From CAVTHW01 sp963734625 (GTDB lineage Bacteria; Acidobacteriota; Terriglobia; Bryobacterales; Bryobacteraceae): a stretch of DNA of 64,000 nt. The notes under the pieces are model-generated. The model saw only the letters and a program-made list of their open reading frames with translations. It did no database searches and was not told where the DNA came from. Every line of letters starts with the position of its first letter. Positions within the stretch are counted from its first letter, which is position 1. A program made the position numbers and the translations under genes. Of the stretch, positions 15,924 to 26,658 are shown piece after piece. The stretch lies in contig CAVTHW010000016.1 in assembly GCA_963734625.1 (NCBI GenBank), forward strand, positions 186,001-250,000, written 5' to 3'.

Positions 15924-16304
15924 ATGCGGGACCACATCCGAATTCTGGCCTGGCTCAACATCGTGTTTGGGGCGCTAGGCCTCTTTGCCGTCATCGCCAT
16001 TTGCGGCGTGGCCGGCCTGGCGGCCCTCATTAGCGGCCATCTGCCGGTGGTGGGGCTTTTTGCGGTGCCGATCGTGGGCCTGATTGCAGCCGTTATCTGC
16101 TTGCTGGTGCTTTTGCTCTCCCTGCCTGGGTTGATCGCGGGCGTTGGGTTGCTAAACCTCCGTCCCTGGGCCCGTACCCTGGCCATCGTGCTCTCCGCCC
16201 TCAACCTGCTGCACGTGCCCTTCGGCACCGCGCTGGGCATTTACGGGTTGTGGGTCCTGTTGCAGGAGGAGACCGAGCGCATTTTCGCCGCACAGGGACG
16301 TTGA
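15924..16304 (+). CDS. Small four-helix membrane protein of unknown function
   Basis: This is a 126-residue protein with four hydrophobic segments (about residues 7-32, 36-68, 72-88 and 92-108) and a short charged tail ending EETERIFAAQGR. The ATG follows GGGGAGGG, so the start is well supported. It is reminiscent of short DUF-type integral membrane proteins found singly in many acidobacterial genomes, but I cannot name the family. It is followed by a 139-base gap before the pyrophosphatase gene, with no clear operon link. Confidence 0.75.
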   Translation: MRDHIRILAWLNIVFGALGLFAVIAICGVAGLAALISGHLPVVGLFAVPIVGLIAAVICLLVLLLSLPGLIAGVGLLNLRPWARTLAIVLSALNLLHVPFGTALGIYGLWVLLQEETERIFAAQGR

Positions 16305-16443
16305 TTCCGACGGGCGGGTCCGATATAGTCTAGGGTGGGCTGGAGTTCAGTACTATTCGTTTGCATTCACACATCTAGTTCTCCGCCGGGTTGGCCCACT
16401 GCGCGGGGAGCCCCAAGAATGATATAGCGGGAGGCTTTTTCTA

Positions 16444-18885
<2,442 letters not shown>

Positions 18886-18888
18886 AAG

Positions 18889-19989
18889 TTACTTTGGCGA
18901 GGGGCTGCGGCGGCTCTTGAGGGCCGTCCAGCCTCTCGCGCTAACCAGCATCAGCGCGGCCAGCCCCAGACTGCCCGCGGCGCACCAGGCGGGCCCGCGC
19001 GTCCTTCCTATCAGGTAAGCCAGGCTGTCACCCTTCCAGAACGGCCCGTAGATGATCAGCAGGTGAGCTACATACACGAACAGCGATTCCCGGCTGAGGC
19101 CCAGCAGGAGGCTCTTGCGCGGCGTCCGCGCCAGGCCGTATAGCCAGCAGGCCGAGAGCAACAGCAGCACGATTCCCAGCCGCTGCAGAAGCGTGCGGGG
19201 ATCGGCCCGCCAGCCCGCCGTGGCGCCGCCCGGCAGCCAGCTCAGCGGAGGAAGATTGAACCCTAGTAGCAGCAGGAGGATGCCGGCGCCTGACAGCCAT
19301 GCCATGAACCGCTTCTCCTGGCCGGCCGCGCGGGCTGCCAGGAACCAGGATGCGCAGGCGGCGCCGGCTATCATGAAGGCGCTCCAGGGAAACAACGGAA
19401 ACAGCGACGCCGTCTTGTCGTTCAAATACGCCGCCAGGGGTCCCGGCATAAACCGCACGAAGTCCACGCTGTAAAGCGCCGGCGCGAACGCCGAAAACGC
19501 GGCCGCCAATGCCAGCAGCCAGACCCGCTGCAAGCGCTCCGGCCGGATGGCGGCCAGGCTGGCGAGCAGCAACAGCCAGGTGATCGCGATGCATTGGAGT
19601 ATGTCCACCCGGTAAAAGAGCGACCACTGCTCCTGAGACACGCCCGCCATCATCCGCGGAATCCAATACGAGGGCAGGTGCATGGCGTAGCCGATCAGCC
19701 AGATCGTGACCACCCGCCACACCTGCCGGAAAAGCGGCTTGCCGAAGCGGCGCAATTCTTCCAGCCTCTTCTGGCTCGCCACCAGAAAAACAAACCCGGA
19801 AACGAAAAGAAACGCCGGGGCCACCAGCCCGTTGAGGAAGTTCAGATTACGAAACCACTGGGTTTGGCGGAACTGTTCGGCGAGCACGGCGTTGAAGACG
19901 TGGGTCTCGATCATTACCAGGAGGGCCCAGGCGCGGAGCCAGTCGGCGAACAGGAGACGGCCGGCAGAGGAGGGAGACGGGTTCCGCAT
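18889..19989 (-). CDS. Membrane acyltransferase-like protein (DUF1624/heparan-glucosaminide N-acetyltransferase type)
   Basis: The 366-residue polytopic protein begins RLLFADWLRAWALLVMIETHVFNA, the pattern of DUF1624 and related acyltransferases, where the histidine in the first helix region is functional. Around ten helices follow, including FLNGLVAPAFLFVSGFVF and LFPLFPWSAFMIAGA. The end (SRESLFVYVAHLLIIYGPFW) also matches the family. It may acetylate an extracytoplasmic sugar. It is convergent with hppA, with the stop codons three bases apart, and has no obvious operon partner. Confidence 0.8.
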   Translation of the reverse strand: MRNPSPSSAGRLLFADWLRAWALLVMIETHVFNAVLAEQFRQTQWFRNLNFLNGLVAPAFLFVSGFVFLVASQKRLEELRRFGKPLFRQVWRVVTIWLIGYAMHLPSYWIPRMMAGVSQEQWSLFYRVDILQCIAITWLLLLASLAAIRPERLQRVWLLALAAAFSAFAPALYSVDFVRFMPGPLAAYLNDKTASLFPLFPWSAFMIAGAACASWFLAARAAGQEKRFMAWLSGAGILLLLLGFNLPPLSWLPGGATAGWRADPRTLLQRLGIVLLLLSACWLYGLARTPRKSLLLGLSRESLFVYVAHLLIIYGPFWKGDSLAYLIGRTRGPAWCAAGSLGLAALMLVSARGWTALKSRRSPSPK

Positions 19990-20162
19990 ACAATTACGCT
20001 AGCGTAGCGCAACTAAGGGATTAGCCGTAGCCCCAAGGGAATTAACCCCGGCGTGTTAAGTTTCTGATCCTTTCCGCCGATGAGAGACACGGAGGGCAGT
20101 TGTCGGTTAGTGCCACCGGTATGATGGAAACGAGACTCGCCATTCAAGAGCCAGGAGGCGTC

Positions 20163-21254
20163 ATGGCGCCAGGTTTGGTGACGCCCCCCTGGGAGATGCT
20201 TCTGGAGCCGGAGGCCAAGCCGGCCATCCTGATTCTCGATCATGTGGACGTCAACCGGCGCCTGCTTAAGGCAATTCTGAAGGCGGCGCCCTATCGGATT
20301 TTGGAAGCCAGCCGCCCGCAAGAGGCCCTGTCGGTGCTGGCGCGCGAGAAGATCGATCTGGTCATCCTGGACCTCATGCTGCCGGGCATGAGCGGCCCGG
20401 ATTTCTGCCGTACGCTCAGAGCCGGCCGCCGGACGCAGCTCATCCCCATCCTGATGATCACCAGCGTCCAGGGAGTGGAGAACGAAGTCGCCAGCATCGC
20501 CTCCGGCGCCGACGAGTTTCTGATCAAGCCGCTGCACCCGGCCGTGGTGCGCACGCGGGTCAGGGCGATGCTTCGCAGCAAAGCGGCCATTGACTCTCTG
20601 GAAGAGGCCGAAACAATCCTTTTCGCTTTGGCGCAAGCGGTTGAGCAGCGCGACAGGTACACGGCCGGCCACTGTCAGAGGCTGGCATGGTATGGCGTGT
20701 CACTGGGGACGGCCTTGGGCTTGCCACACCCCCAGTTGCTTGCTCTCCACCGCGGCGGCTTCCTGCACGACATCGGGAAAATCAGCGTGCCGGATTCGAT
20801 TCTGCACAAGCGGGGGCGGCTGACCGAGGACGAGTGGCGAATCATGCGCATGCACCCGGTCAAGGGGGAGGAGATCTGCCGCCCTATGAAGAGCCTGGCC
20901 AGCGTGCTGCCCATCATTCGCAACCACCACGAGCGCTGGGACGGAGGAGGATATCCCGACGGCCTTAGCGGCGAGCGGATTCCGCTGGTGGCGCGCATCC
21001 TCCAGTTGGCGGATATCTACGACGCTCTCATCACCGAGCGGCCCTACAAGCCCGCCCTCGACCCCGACGCCGCGCTCAAGGTGTTGAACGCAGAGGCCGC
21101 GCGCGGCTGGCGGGACTCACATCTGGTTGAAATCTTCACCGAACTTCATCGCGGCGGGCTCGCCGAGGCCGGCAACCCGCTGCTGGTGAACTGGCCTCAG
21201 CTTGCGAAGATGGGCGACGCCATCGTTCACGCGCCCCAGCCCCTCGCCATCTAA
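20163..21254 (+). CDS. Response regulator with HD-GYP domain (RpfG-like c-di-GMP phosphodiesterase)
   Basis: This protein of about 363 residues has a receiver domain with the phospho-acceptor in VILDLMLPGMSG, followed by a complete HD-GYP domain: HDIGKISVPD, HPVKGEEI, NHHERWDGGGYPDGL and ARILQLADIYDALITERPYK. It should degrade c-di-GMP on a signal from an unlinked kinase. I place the start at ATG 20163, which has AGGAGG four bases upstream; in-frame alternatives are ATG 20121 and TTG 20100. The receiver N-terminus (LILDHVDVNRRLL) has fewer acidic residues than usual (one D where two are common), so phosphorylation may be altered. Confidence 0.9.
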   Translation: MAPGLVTPPWEMLLEPEAKPAILILDHVDVNRRLLKAILKAAPYRILEASRPQEALSVLAREKIDLVILDLMLPGMSGPDFCRTLRAGRRTQLIPILMITSVQGVENEVASIASGADEFLIKPLHPAVVRTRVRAMLRSKAAIDSLEEAETILFALAQAVEQRDRYTAGHCQRLAWYGVSLGTALGLPHPQLLALHRGGFLHDIGKISVPDSILHKRGRLTEDEWRIMRMHPVKGEEICRPMKSLASVLPIIRNHHERWDGGGYPDGLSGERIPLVARILQLADIYDALITERPYKPALDPDAALKVLNAEAARGWRDSHLVEIFTELHRGGLAEAGNPLLVNWPQLAKMGDAIVHAPQPLAI

Positions 21255-21409
21255 AAGGGGACAGACGCATTAGTTTCCCAACGTCGCCTGCGCAATTGCT
21301 GGCAAGGCGCATTCTGCCTGATGGATCGCGCAACGGGACTGGGCGCCGGCCAGTAAGCCAGGCTGTCTGCTGGGAGCGGATGATATGAAAAATGCGTCTG
21401 TCCCTTTTA
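21253..21409. repeat. 157-bp segment bounded by inverted copies of AAAAGGGGACAGACGCAT
   Basis: AAAAGGGGACAGACGCATTA at 21253-21272 faces AATGCGTCTGTCCCTTTTAT at 21391-21410, about 120 bases apart. The arms touch the stop codons of both convergent genes (21254 and 21407). GGGGACAGACGC-type arms are typical of REP elements mobilised by RAYT transposases; no RAYT gene is in the window. The inner 120 bases hold no reading frame. Confidence 0.6.
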
Positions 21410-22700
21410 TAGGGCTTGGGCCAGGTCGGATTTGATGTCCTCTATGTCCTCGATGCCAACCGAGACGCGAATGTAGTCCGGAGTCACGCCGGCGGCGGCT
21501 TGTTCTTCTTCGGTGAGCTGCGAGTGCGTGGTCGAAGCGGGATGAATTACCAGGGTCTTGGCGTCTCCCACGTTGGCCAGATGGCTCGCCAGCTTCACGC
21601 TGTTAATGAACTTCACGCCGGCGGCCTTCCCGCCCCGAATCCCGAAACCGAGGATGGCGCCCGCGCCCTTGGGCAGGTACTTCTTCGCGTTTGCATAATG
21701 GGGATGGCCGGGCAGACCGGGGTAGTTGACCCACGCCACGGCAGGGTGCTTCTGGAGCCATTCCGCCAGCTCCTGAGCGTTTTGCACATGCCGCTCCAGG
21801 CGCAAGTGCAGGGTTTCGACGCCGAGCAGGAGCAGGAACGCCGCGAACGGGCTCTGCGCGGCGCCGGTGTCGCGCAGCCAGTGCGTGCGGATATGGATAA
21901 TGTAGGCAAGGTTGCCGAGGGGCTTCAACGCCTCGGTGAAAACCATCCCGTGATAGGCATCGTCGGGCGCCGTGAATTCGGGCCACTTCGACGGGTCGCC
22001 GGCCCACTGGAAGTTGCCGCTGTCCACAATGGCGCCGCCGATGTGAACTCCATGCCCGCCCAGAAACTTGGTGGTCGAGTAAACGGCGATGTCGATGCCG
22101 TGCTCGAAGGGGCGGAACAGCGCCGGGGTCAGAACGGTGTTGTCTACTATGACCGGCAATCCGTGCTGGTGCGCGACGTCGGCGATCTGGCGAAAGTCCG
22201 GCACGTCGTTCTTCGGGTTGCCCACGGACTCCAGAAACACCAGTCGCGTGTTCGCATCCACCAGCTTGCCGATCTCTTCCGGGTGGTCCGGATCGAAGAA
22301 GCGAACCTCGACGCCGAGCTTCTTCAGAGTCTGGGTGAACAGGGTCCAGGTGCCGCCATACAGGCTGGTCGACGCAATGAAGTTCTGCCCCGAGTGGGTG
22401 ATGGTGAGAATCGCCGCGGTGATGGCGGCCTGGCCGGAAGCGAAGGCCAGCGCGCCGATGCCGCCGTCGAGGGCGGCCAGACGCTTCTCCAGCACGTCGT
22501 TGGTCGGGTTCATCAGCCGCGAGTAGATGTTGCCGAATTCCCGCAGGCCGAATAGGTTCGCCGCAGTGTCCGTGTCCTTGAATACGTAACTGGTCGTCGC
22601 GTAGATGGGGACCGCGCGCGCCGTCGTAGCCGGATCGGGCGTTTGTCCCGCGTGCAAGGCCAGCGTGCCTAGGCCGGGTTTTGTCTCTATGATTTGCCAT
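21407..22700 (-). CDS. metY: O-acetylhomoserine sulfhydrylase (PLP enzyme), start region frame-broken
   Basis: This enzyme makes homocysteine from O-acetylhomoserine and sulfide. From 22657 down the 416 codons carry LHAGQTPDP, YSRLMNPT, SGQAAITAAILT, the PLP-binding lysine in YSTTKFLGGHG, and RVSVGIEDIEDI. The natural start is the ATG at 22700 (MANHRDK, after GAAAGGACTACC), but its frame is offset by one base. An extra A in the AAAA run at 22679-22682 (plus-strand TTTT) would explain this, since removing one A gives MANHRDKPGLGTLALHAGQ. Otherwise translation would need a TTG at 22657. The adjacent upstream gene is also frame-broken. Confidence 0.88.
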
Positions 22701-22721
22701 GTTGGTTGGTAGTCCTTTCGC

Positions 22722-23631
22722 TCAGAAACCGTAGGAGACGCCGAAGGCGAAGTTGTGACGCACCTTCAAGTCAACGCCGGGAAGAATCTTGCCGGCGGCC
22801 TGCGCCACGCCGAAATCGAGGTTGAACTTGGCCCTCTCCGGCGCCGGGACAATGCGGGCCGCATAGGTGATGGTGGTAGGCACGTCCGCGCCGGGGAGGT
22901 TCAGGACCTCTTTCGGCTGCTGGGCGAATTCGGAACCGAAGATGAGCTGGCTCCGCTTCGGGCCCTTGAATATGAACGCGGCCGCGCCGAACAGCCGTCC
23001 TTTATAAGCGGGAGCGTTGCCCGCCAGCCCGAAGACCGAGGCGTTGGTCGCCTTGACACCGAAGTTGAGCAGGACCGGCACTGGCTGGGACTGGGTGATG
23101 AGCTTGGTGGCGACGACGTAGAAGTCGTAATTGTTGTAATCCTGGTCGTTGACCGGCCAGAACGCCGCTGACGTGCTGGTCGTGCGTGCGGGCCACGAAG
23201 CCCGCCGAAATCCCCGGCAGCCAGTTGTTCTTGCCCGCGTTCTCCGGGACGATGCCGACCTTGCCGTGTACGATGTTGAACTGCCCCTTCCATAGCGAGC
23301 TGAGACCCGCCGTGCTGCCGGCCTGGTGGAATGCGCGAGTGTATCCGAACTCGGCGCGGCTGAAGAGGCCGACCGTGACCGAGGCGGTGTGGAAACCGCC
23401 GAGCGCTTCGCCGGCATTGAGGTAGTGGTAAGCCACAATGGGCTTGCCAATGTTGTTCTTCGGCGATCCCGCCGTGTATGCCAGGGGGGTCACGAAGACG
23501 CCCGTCTGCCCCTCCCAGTTGAGGCTCTGCGCCGAGGCCGCGCTGCCCGAGGCGAGCCAGAGAATCGATGCGGCCAAGGCGTAGGCCGGCGCCGTCCGTC
23601 CGGTGGTTTGATGGCTTCCAATGCGAAACAT
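22722..23631 (-). CDS. Exported beta-barrel-like protein, broken by one frameshift
   Basis: The N-terminal part (23631 down to about 23165) has a signal peptide (LAASILWLASGSAASAQS), then SLNWEGQTGVFVTPLAYTA. The remainder (to 22722) is in the +1 frame: FWPVNDQDYNNYDFYVVATKLIT and LFGAAAFIFKGPKRSQLIFGSEF, ending VRHNFAFGVSYGF with the terminal aromatic residue of an outer-membrane barrel. Alternating hydrophobic residues fit beta strands. Joining at about 23165-23172 gives roughly 300 residues. I do not know the family with certainty. The gene lies upstream of metY on the same strand, 21 bases away, so the two may be cotranscribed. The break has the same sign as the nine others in the window. 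Confidence 0.7.
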
Positions 23632-23735
23632 GTTGAGCTTTCCTTCTCCAAAGACTGAATTGTATATTCTTGATCGAGTTTATACAGATTTCCATTGTGA
23701 GCGCAAGTCTAAAACTGGATAATCATTTTAAACAA

Positions 23736-23766
23736 TTGATTATAAAGATAAAATAAACTGTATAAT
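23736..23766 (+). promoter_or_regulatory. Candidate promoter for thiM-thiE-DAHP synthase
   Basis: A perfect TATAAT (23761-23766) lies in an AT-rich stretch, with TTGATT (23736-23741) 19 bases upstream. The spacing is long and the -35 weak. The transcript would start near 23773. Confidence 0.4.
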
Positions 23767-23816
23767 CTCGATCTGCAATACCGCCATTCAACGGGTGATT
23801 CACATCTGAGGACCCG

Positions 23817-24662
23817 GTGTTGTATCCTCGGTATTCGGGACTGGGAACGAGGAGGCTGGCCATCGACAAGGCTCTGAGCGTCTGGCAGGATGTCGAGCGC
23901 ATCCGCGCCGAAGCGCCACTGGTGCACAACATCACCAATTACGTGGTGATGAACACGACGGCCAACGCTTTGTTGTCGATCGGGGCCTCGCCCGTCATGG
24001 CGCACGCCATCGAAGAGGTGGAGGAGATGGCGGGGATGGCGCGGGCGCTGGTAATCAACATCGGCACGTTGAGCGCGGCGTGGATCGAGTCCATGCTTCG
24101 AGCTGGCCGGAAGGCGGCGGAGAAGGGGACGCCGATCGTCCTTGACCCGGTCGGAGCGGGGGCCACGCACCTGCGCACGAGCACGGCTCGAAGGCTGCTG
24201 CTCGAGGCGCCCCCTGCAATTATTCGGGGAAACGCTTCCGAGATCCGGGCGCTCTTTTATGCCGAGGAGGGCACCAAGGGCGTCGACAGCACGCACGCAT
24301 CGGAAGATGCACTGAAAGCCGCTCGCATGCTGGCCGAGCACTTCCGGTGCGTGGTGAGCGTGAGCGGCGAGACGGACCTGATCGTTTCATCCAAGTCCGT
24401 GATCCGGGTCCGGAACGGCCATGCGATGATGCCGCGCGTGACGGGCTTGGGCTGCACGGCGTCGGCTCTCAGCGGCGCGTTTGCGGCGGTGAACCCCGAT
24501 CCTCTCCGGGCGGCGGCCCACGCCATGGCCGTGATGGGCATCGCGGGCGAAATCGCGGCCGAGGGCGCCCGCGGTCCGGGCAGTCTTCAGGTGCGTTTTC
24601 TGGACGCCCTCTACAACCTGTCGCAGTCCGATATTCGCCGGCTCAGGATGGAGGAGGAGTGA
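23817..24662 (+). CDS. thiM: Hydroxyethylthiazole kinase
   Basis: The protein phosphorylates 4-methyl-5-hydroxyethylthiazole in thiamine salvage. Motifs include PLVHNITNYVVMNTTANALLSIGASPVMAHA (substrate site), VLDPVGAGATHLRT, RGNASEI and the catalytic and anion-hole region VTGLGCTASALSGAF. The usual length is about 265 residues; the first 15 codons from the TTG at 23817 are doubtful. GAGGAGG lies at about 23850, just before ATC GAC AAG, so the true start is near 23856 or uses an unusual codon. thiE starts inside its stop codon (GTGA). No intact TPP riboswitch was found upstream. Confidence 0.92.
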   Translation: MLYPRYSGLGTRRLAIDKALSVWQDVERIRAEAPLVHNITNYVVMNTTANALLSIGASPVMAHAIEEVEEMAGMARALVINIGTLSAAWIESMLRAGRKAAEKGTPIVLDPVGAGATHLRTSTARRLLLEAPPAIIRGNASEIRALFYAEEGTKGVDSTHASEDALKAARMLAEHFRCVVSVSGETDLIVSSKSVIRVRNGHAMMPRVTGLGCTASALSGAFAAVNPDPLRAAAHAMAVMGIAGEIAAEGARGPGSLQVRFLDALYNLSQSDIRRLRMEEE

Positions 24663-25297
24663 GGCGCCCCATCGATTGGGGCCTGTACCTGGTCACCGAC
24701 CGGCAACTGGCCGGCCCGCGGCCCATTGAGGATCTGGTTCGCGCCGCTGTTCGCGGGGGCGTGACCGCGGTGCAGCTCCGAGAGAAGGATTTGTGCGCCA
24801 GGGAGTTCATCGGGCTGGCGCGGCGCCTGAAGATATTCCTCGCGGACACGGGCGTCCCCCTCATCGTGAATGACCGGGTGGACGTGGCTCTCGCCGCCCG
24901 CGCCGACGGCGTACACCTCGGACAGTCGGACATGGACCCGCGGGACGCACGCCGGCTCCTGGGGCCGGATGCGATCATCGGCCTTTCGGTGGAAACCATG
25001 GAACAGGCCGAACAGGCGGCTTCCCTCGACGTGGACTATCTCGGCGTCAGCCCGATCTTCTCGACGCCGACCAAGCCGGGATTGACCGGCGCGTGGGGGA
25101 TTGAAGGACTCGCCGGGCTGCGGGCGCTCTCGCGCCACGCGCTGGTCGCCATTGGAGGGATCTCGGCCGCCAACGCGGCGGAGGTGATACGCGCGGGCGC
25201 GGACGGCGTCGCGGTCGTCTCCGCGATCTGCGCCGCCCCCGATCCCGAGGCCGCCGCCCGCGAGTTACTGCGCATCGTGAGAGGGGCGCGCGGATGA
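24659..25297 (+). CDS. thiE: Thiamine-phosphate synthase
   Basis: The 212-residue TIM-barrel enzyme joins hydroxymethylpyrimidine pyrophosphate and thiazole phosphate. Motifs are LYLVTDRQ, VQLREKDL, LIVNDRVDVALAARADGVHLGQSDMDP, GLSVET, DYLGVSPIFSTPTKPG and AIGGISAANAAEV. The GTG at 24659 overlaps the thiM stop (GTGA) and follows GGAGGAGGA, so it is the right start. The stop overlaps the ATG of the next gene (ATGA). Confidence 0.95.
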   Translation: MRRPIDWGLYLVTDRQLAGPRPIEDLVRAAVRGGVTAVQLREKDLCAREFIGLARRLKIFLADTGVPLIVNDRVDVALAARADGVHLGQSDMDPRDARRLLGPDAIIGLSVETMEQAEQAASLDVDYLGVSPIFSTPTKPGLTGAWGIEGLAGLRALSRHALVAIGGISAANAAEVIRAGADGVAVVSAICAAPDPEAAARELLRIVRGARG

Positions 25298-26640
25298 GCC
25301 CCTGGTCGCCCGGTTCGTGGCGCGGGAAGCCCGCCTCGCAGCAACCCGTCTATCCTTCCAAGGCCGGGCTCGAGCGCGCGCTTGCCGAGTTGTCCAAGCT
25401 GCCGCCGCTGGTGACCCCCTGGGAGATCGAGGCATTGAAGGCGCAACTGGCCCAGGCCGCCCAAGGCAAGCGGTTCCTGCTCCAGGGCGGCGATTGCGCC
25501 GAGCGCTTCGCCGATTGCGATCCCGCCGTCATCACCGACAAGCTGAAGATCCTCCTGCAGATGAGCCTGGTGCTGGTGCAGGGCGGCAAGCGCCCCGTCA
25601 TCCGCGTGGGCCGCTTCGCCGGCCAGTACGCCAAGCCTCGGAGCGAGGATTCCGAGACTCAGAACGGCGTCACCCTGCCGAGCTATCGCGGCGACCTGGT
25701 CAACCGTCCGCCGTTTACCGCAGCGGATCGCAGACCCGACCCGGAGCTTCTGCTGCGAGGCTACGAGCGCGCCGCCATGACGCTGAACTACATCCGCGCG
25801 CTGTCGGTGGGCGGTTTCGCCGACCTGCATCACCCCGAGTACTGGGATCTAACCTGGGTCCGGCATTCGCCGCTGGCCGCCGAGTACCGGCGCACGGTGG
25901 CGAGCATCGCCGAGTCGCTGCGGTTTCTGGAAAGCGTTCTCGATATTCATGCCGCGGAGTTGGAGCGCGTGGATTTCTTCGCCAGCCACGAAGTCCTGCA
26001 CCTTTCTTTTGAAGAAGCGCTGACGCGCCAGGACGAGCGGAGCGGGCGCTGGTACAACCTCTCGACGCATTTCCCCTGGGTCGGCGTGCGCACGTCCGAT
26101 CCCGGCGGCGCGCATCTGGAGTACTTCCGCGGCATCGCCAACCCCGTGGCGCTGAAGGTGGGGCCGGCGATGACGCCGGATACGCTGAAGCGCCTGCTCG
26201 ATCTGCTCGATCCGGATGGCGAGCCGGGCCGCGTCACGCTGATCCATCGCTTTGGCTGCGAACGGATCGCGGACTGTCTGCCGCCCCTGATCGAAGCGGT
26301 GCGGGGCGCGGGTAAGCGCGTCCTGTGGTGCGCGGACCCGATGCACGGCAACACGCGGCTGACCGCCGACGGCGTCAAGACCCGCCGCTTCGACGAGATC
26401 CTGAGCGAACTGGAACAGGCCTTCGACATCCACGCCGCCGGCGGCGGCAGCCTGGGCGGGGTGCATTTCGAACTGGCCGGGGAGAACGTCACCGAATGTT
26501 TGGGCGGCGCGCGCGGCCTTACCGAAGAAGACCTGGGCCGCGCTTATAAGTCCGAAGTGGACCCGCGCTTGAATTACGAGCAGGCCCTGGAGATGGCCCT
26601 GCTCATCGCCCGCAAGATGACGGCGCTCAATGGGACGTGA
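25294..26640 (+). CDS. aroG: Class II (plant-type) DAHP synthase
   Basis: The 448-residue enzyme condenses phosphoenolpyruvate and erythrose 4-phosphate, the first shikimate step. Class II landmarks are FLLQGGDCAERFADC (metal cysteine), RVGRFAGQYAKPRS, LPSYRGDLVN, SHEVLHLSFEEALTR, HFPWVGVRTSDPGGAH, WCADPMHGNT and HFELAGENVTECLGG. Its ATG overlaps the thiE stop, so it is translationally coupled to the thiamine genes, an unusual neighbourhood. The window also holds a class I DAHP synthase (61583-62605) under an aromatic attenuator, so the two isozymes seem to be controlled differently. Confidence 0.95.
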   Translation: MSPWSPGSWRGKPASQQPVYPSKAGLERALAELSKLPPLVTPWEIEALKAQLAQAAQGKRFLLQGGDCAERFADCDPAVITDKLKILLQMSLVLVQGGKRPVIRVGRFAGQYAKPRSEDSETQNGVTLPSYRGDLVNRPPFTAADRRPDPELLLRGYERAAMTLNYIRALSVGGFADLHHPEYWDLTWVRHSPLAAEYRRTVASIAESLRFLESVLDIHAAELERVDFFASHEVLHLSFEEALTRQDERSGRWYNLSTHFPWVGVRTSDPGGAHLEYFRGIANPVALKVGPAMTPDTLKRLLDLLDPDGEPGRVTLIHRFGCERIADCLPPLIEAVRGAGKRVLWCADPMHGNTRLTADGVKTRRFDEILSELEQAFDIHAAGGGSLGGVHFELAGENVTECLGGARGLTEEDLGRAYKSEVDPRLNYEQALEMALLIARKMTALNGT

Positions 26641-26658
26641 GCGGGCGCCGCGCGGGGG

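Noticed and set aside
23773..23850. Possible TPP riboswitch before thiM
   Set aside because: CGGGTG...ATCTGAGGACCCG resembles the first half of a THI box, but the conserved CTGATCTGG...ATGCCAGCG half is absent and the space is too short.
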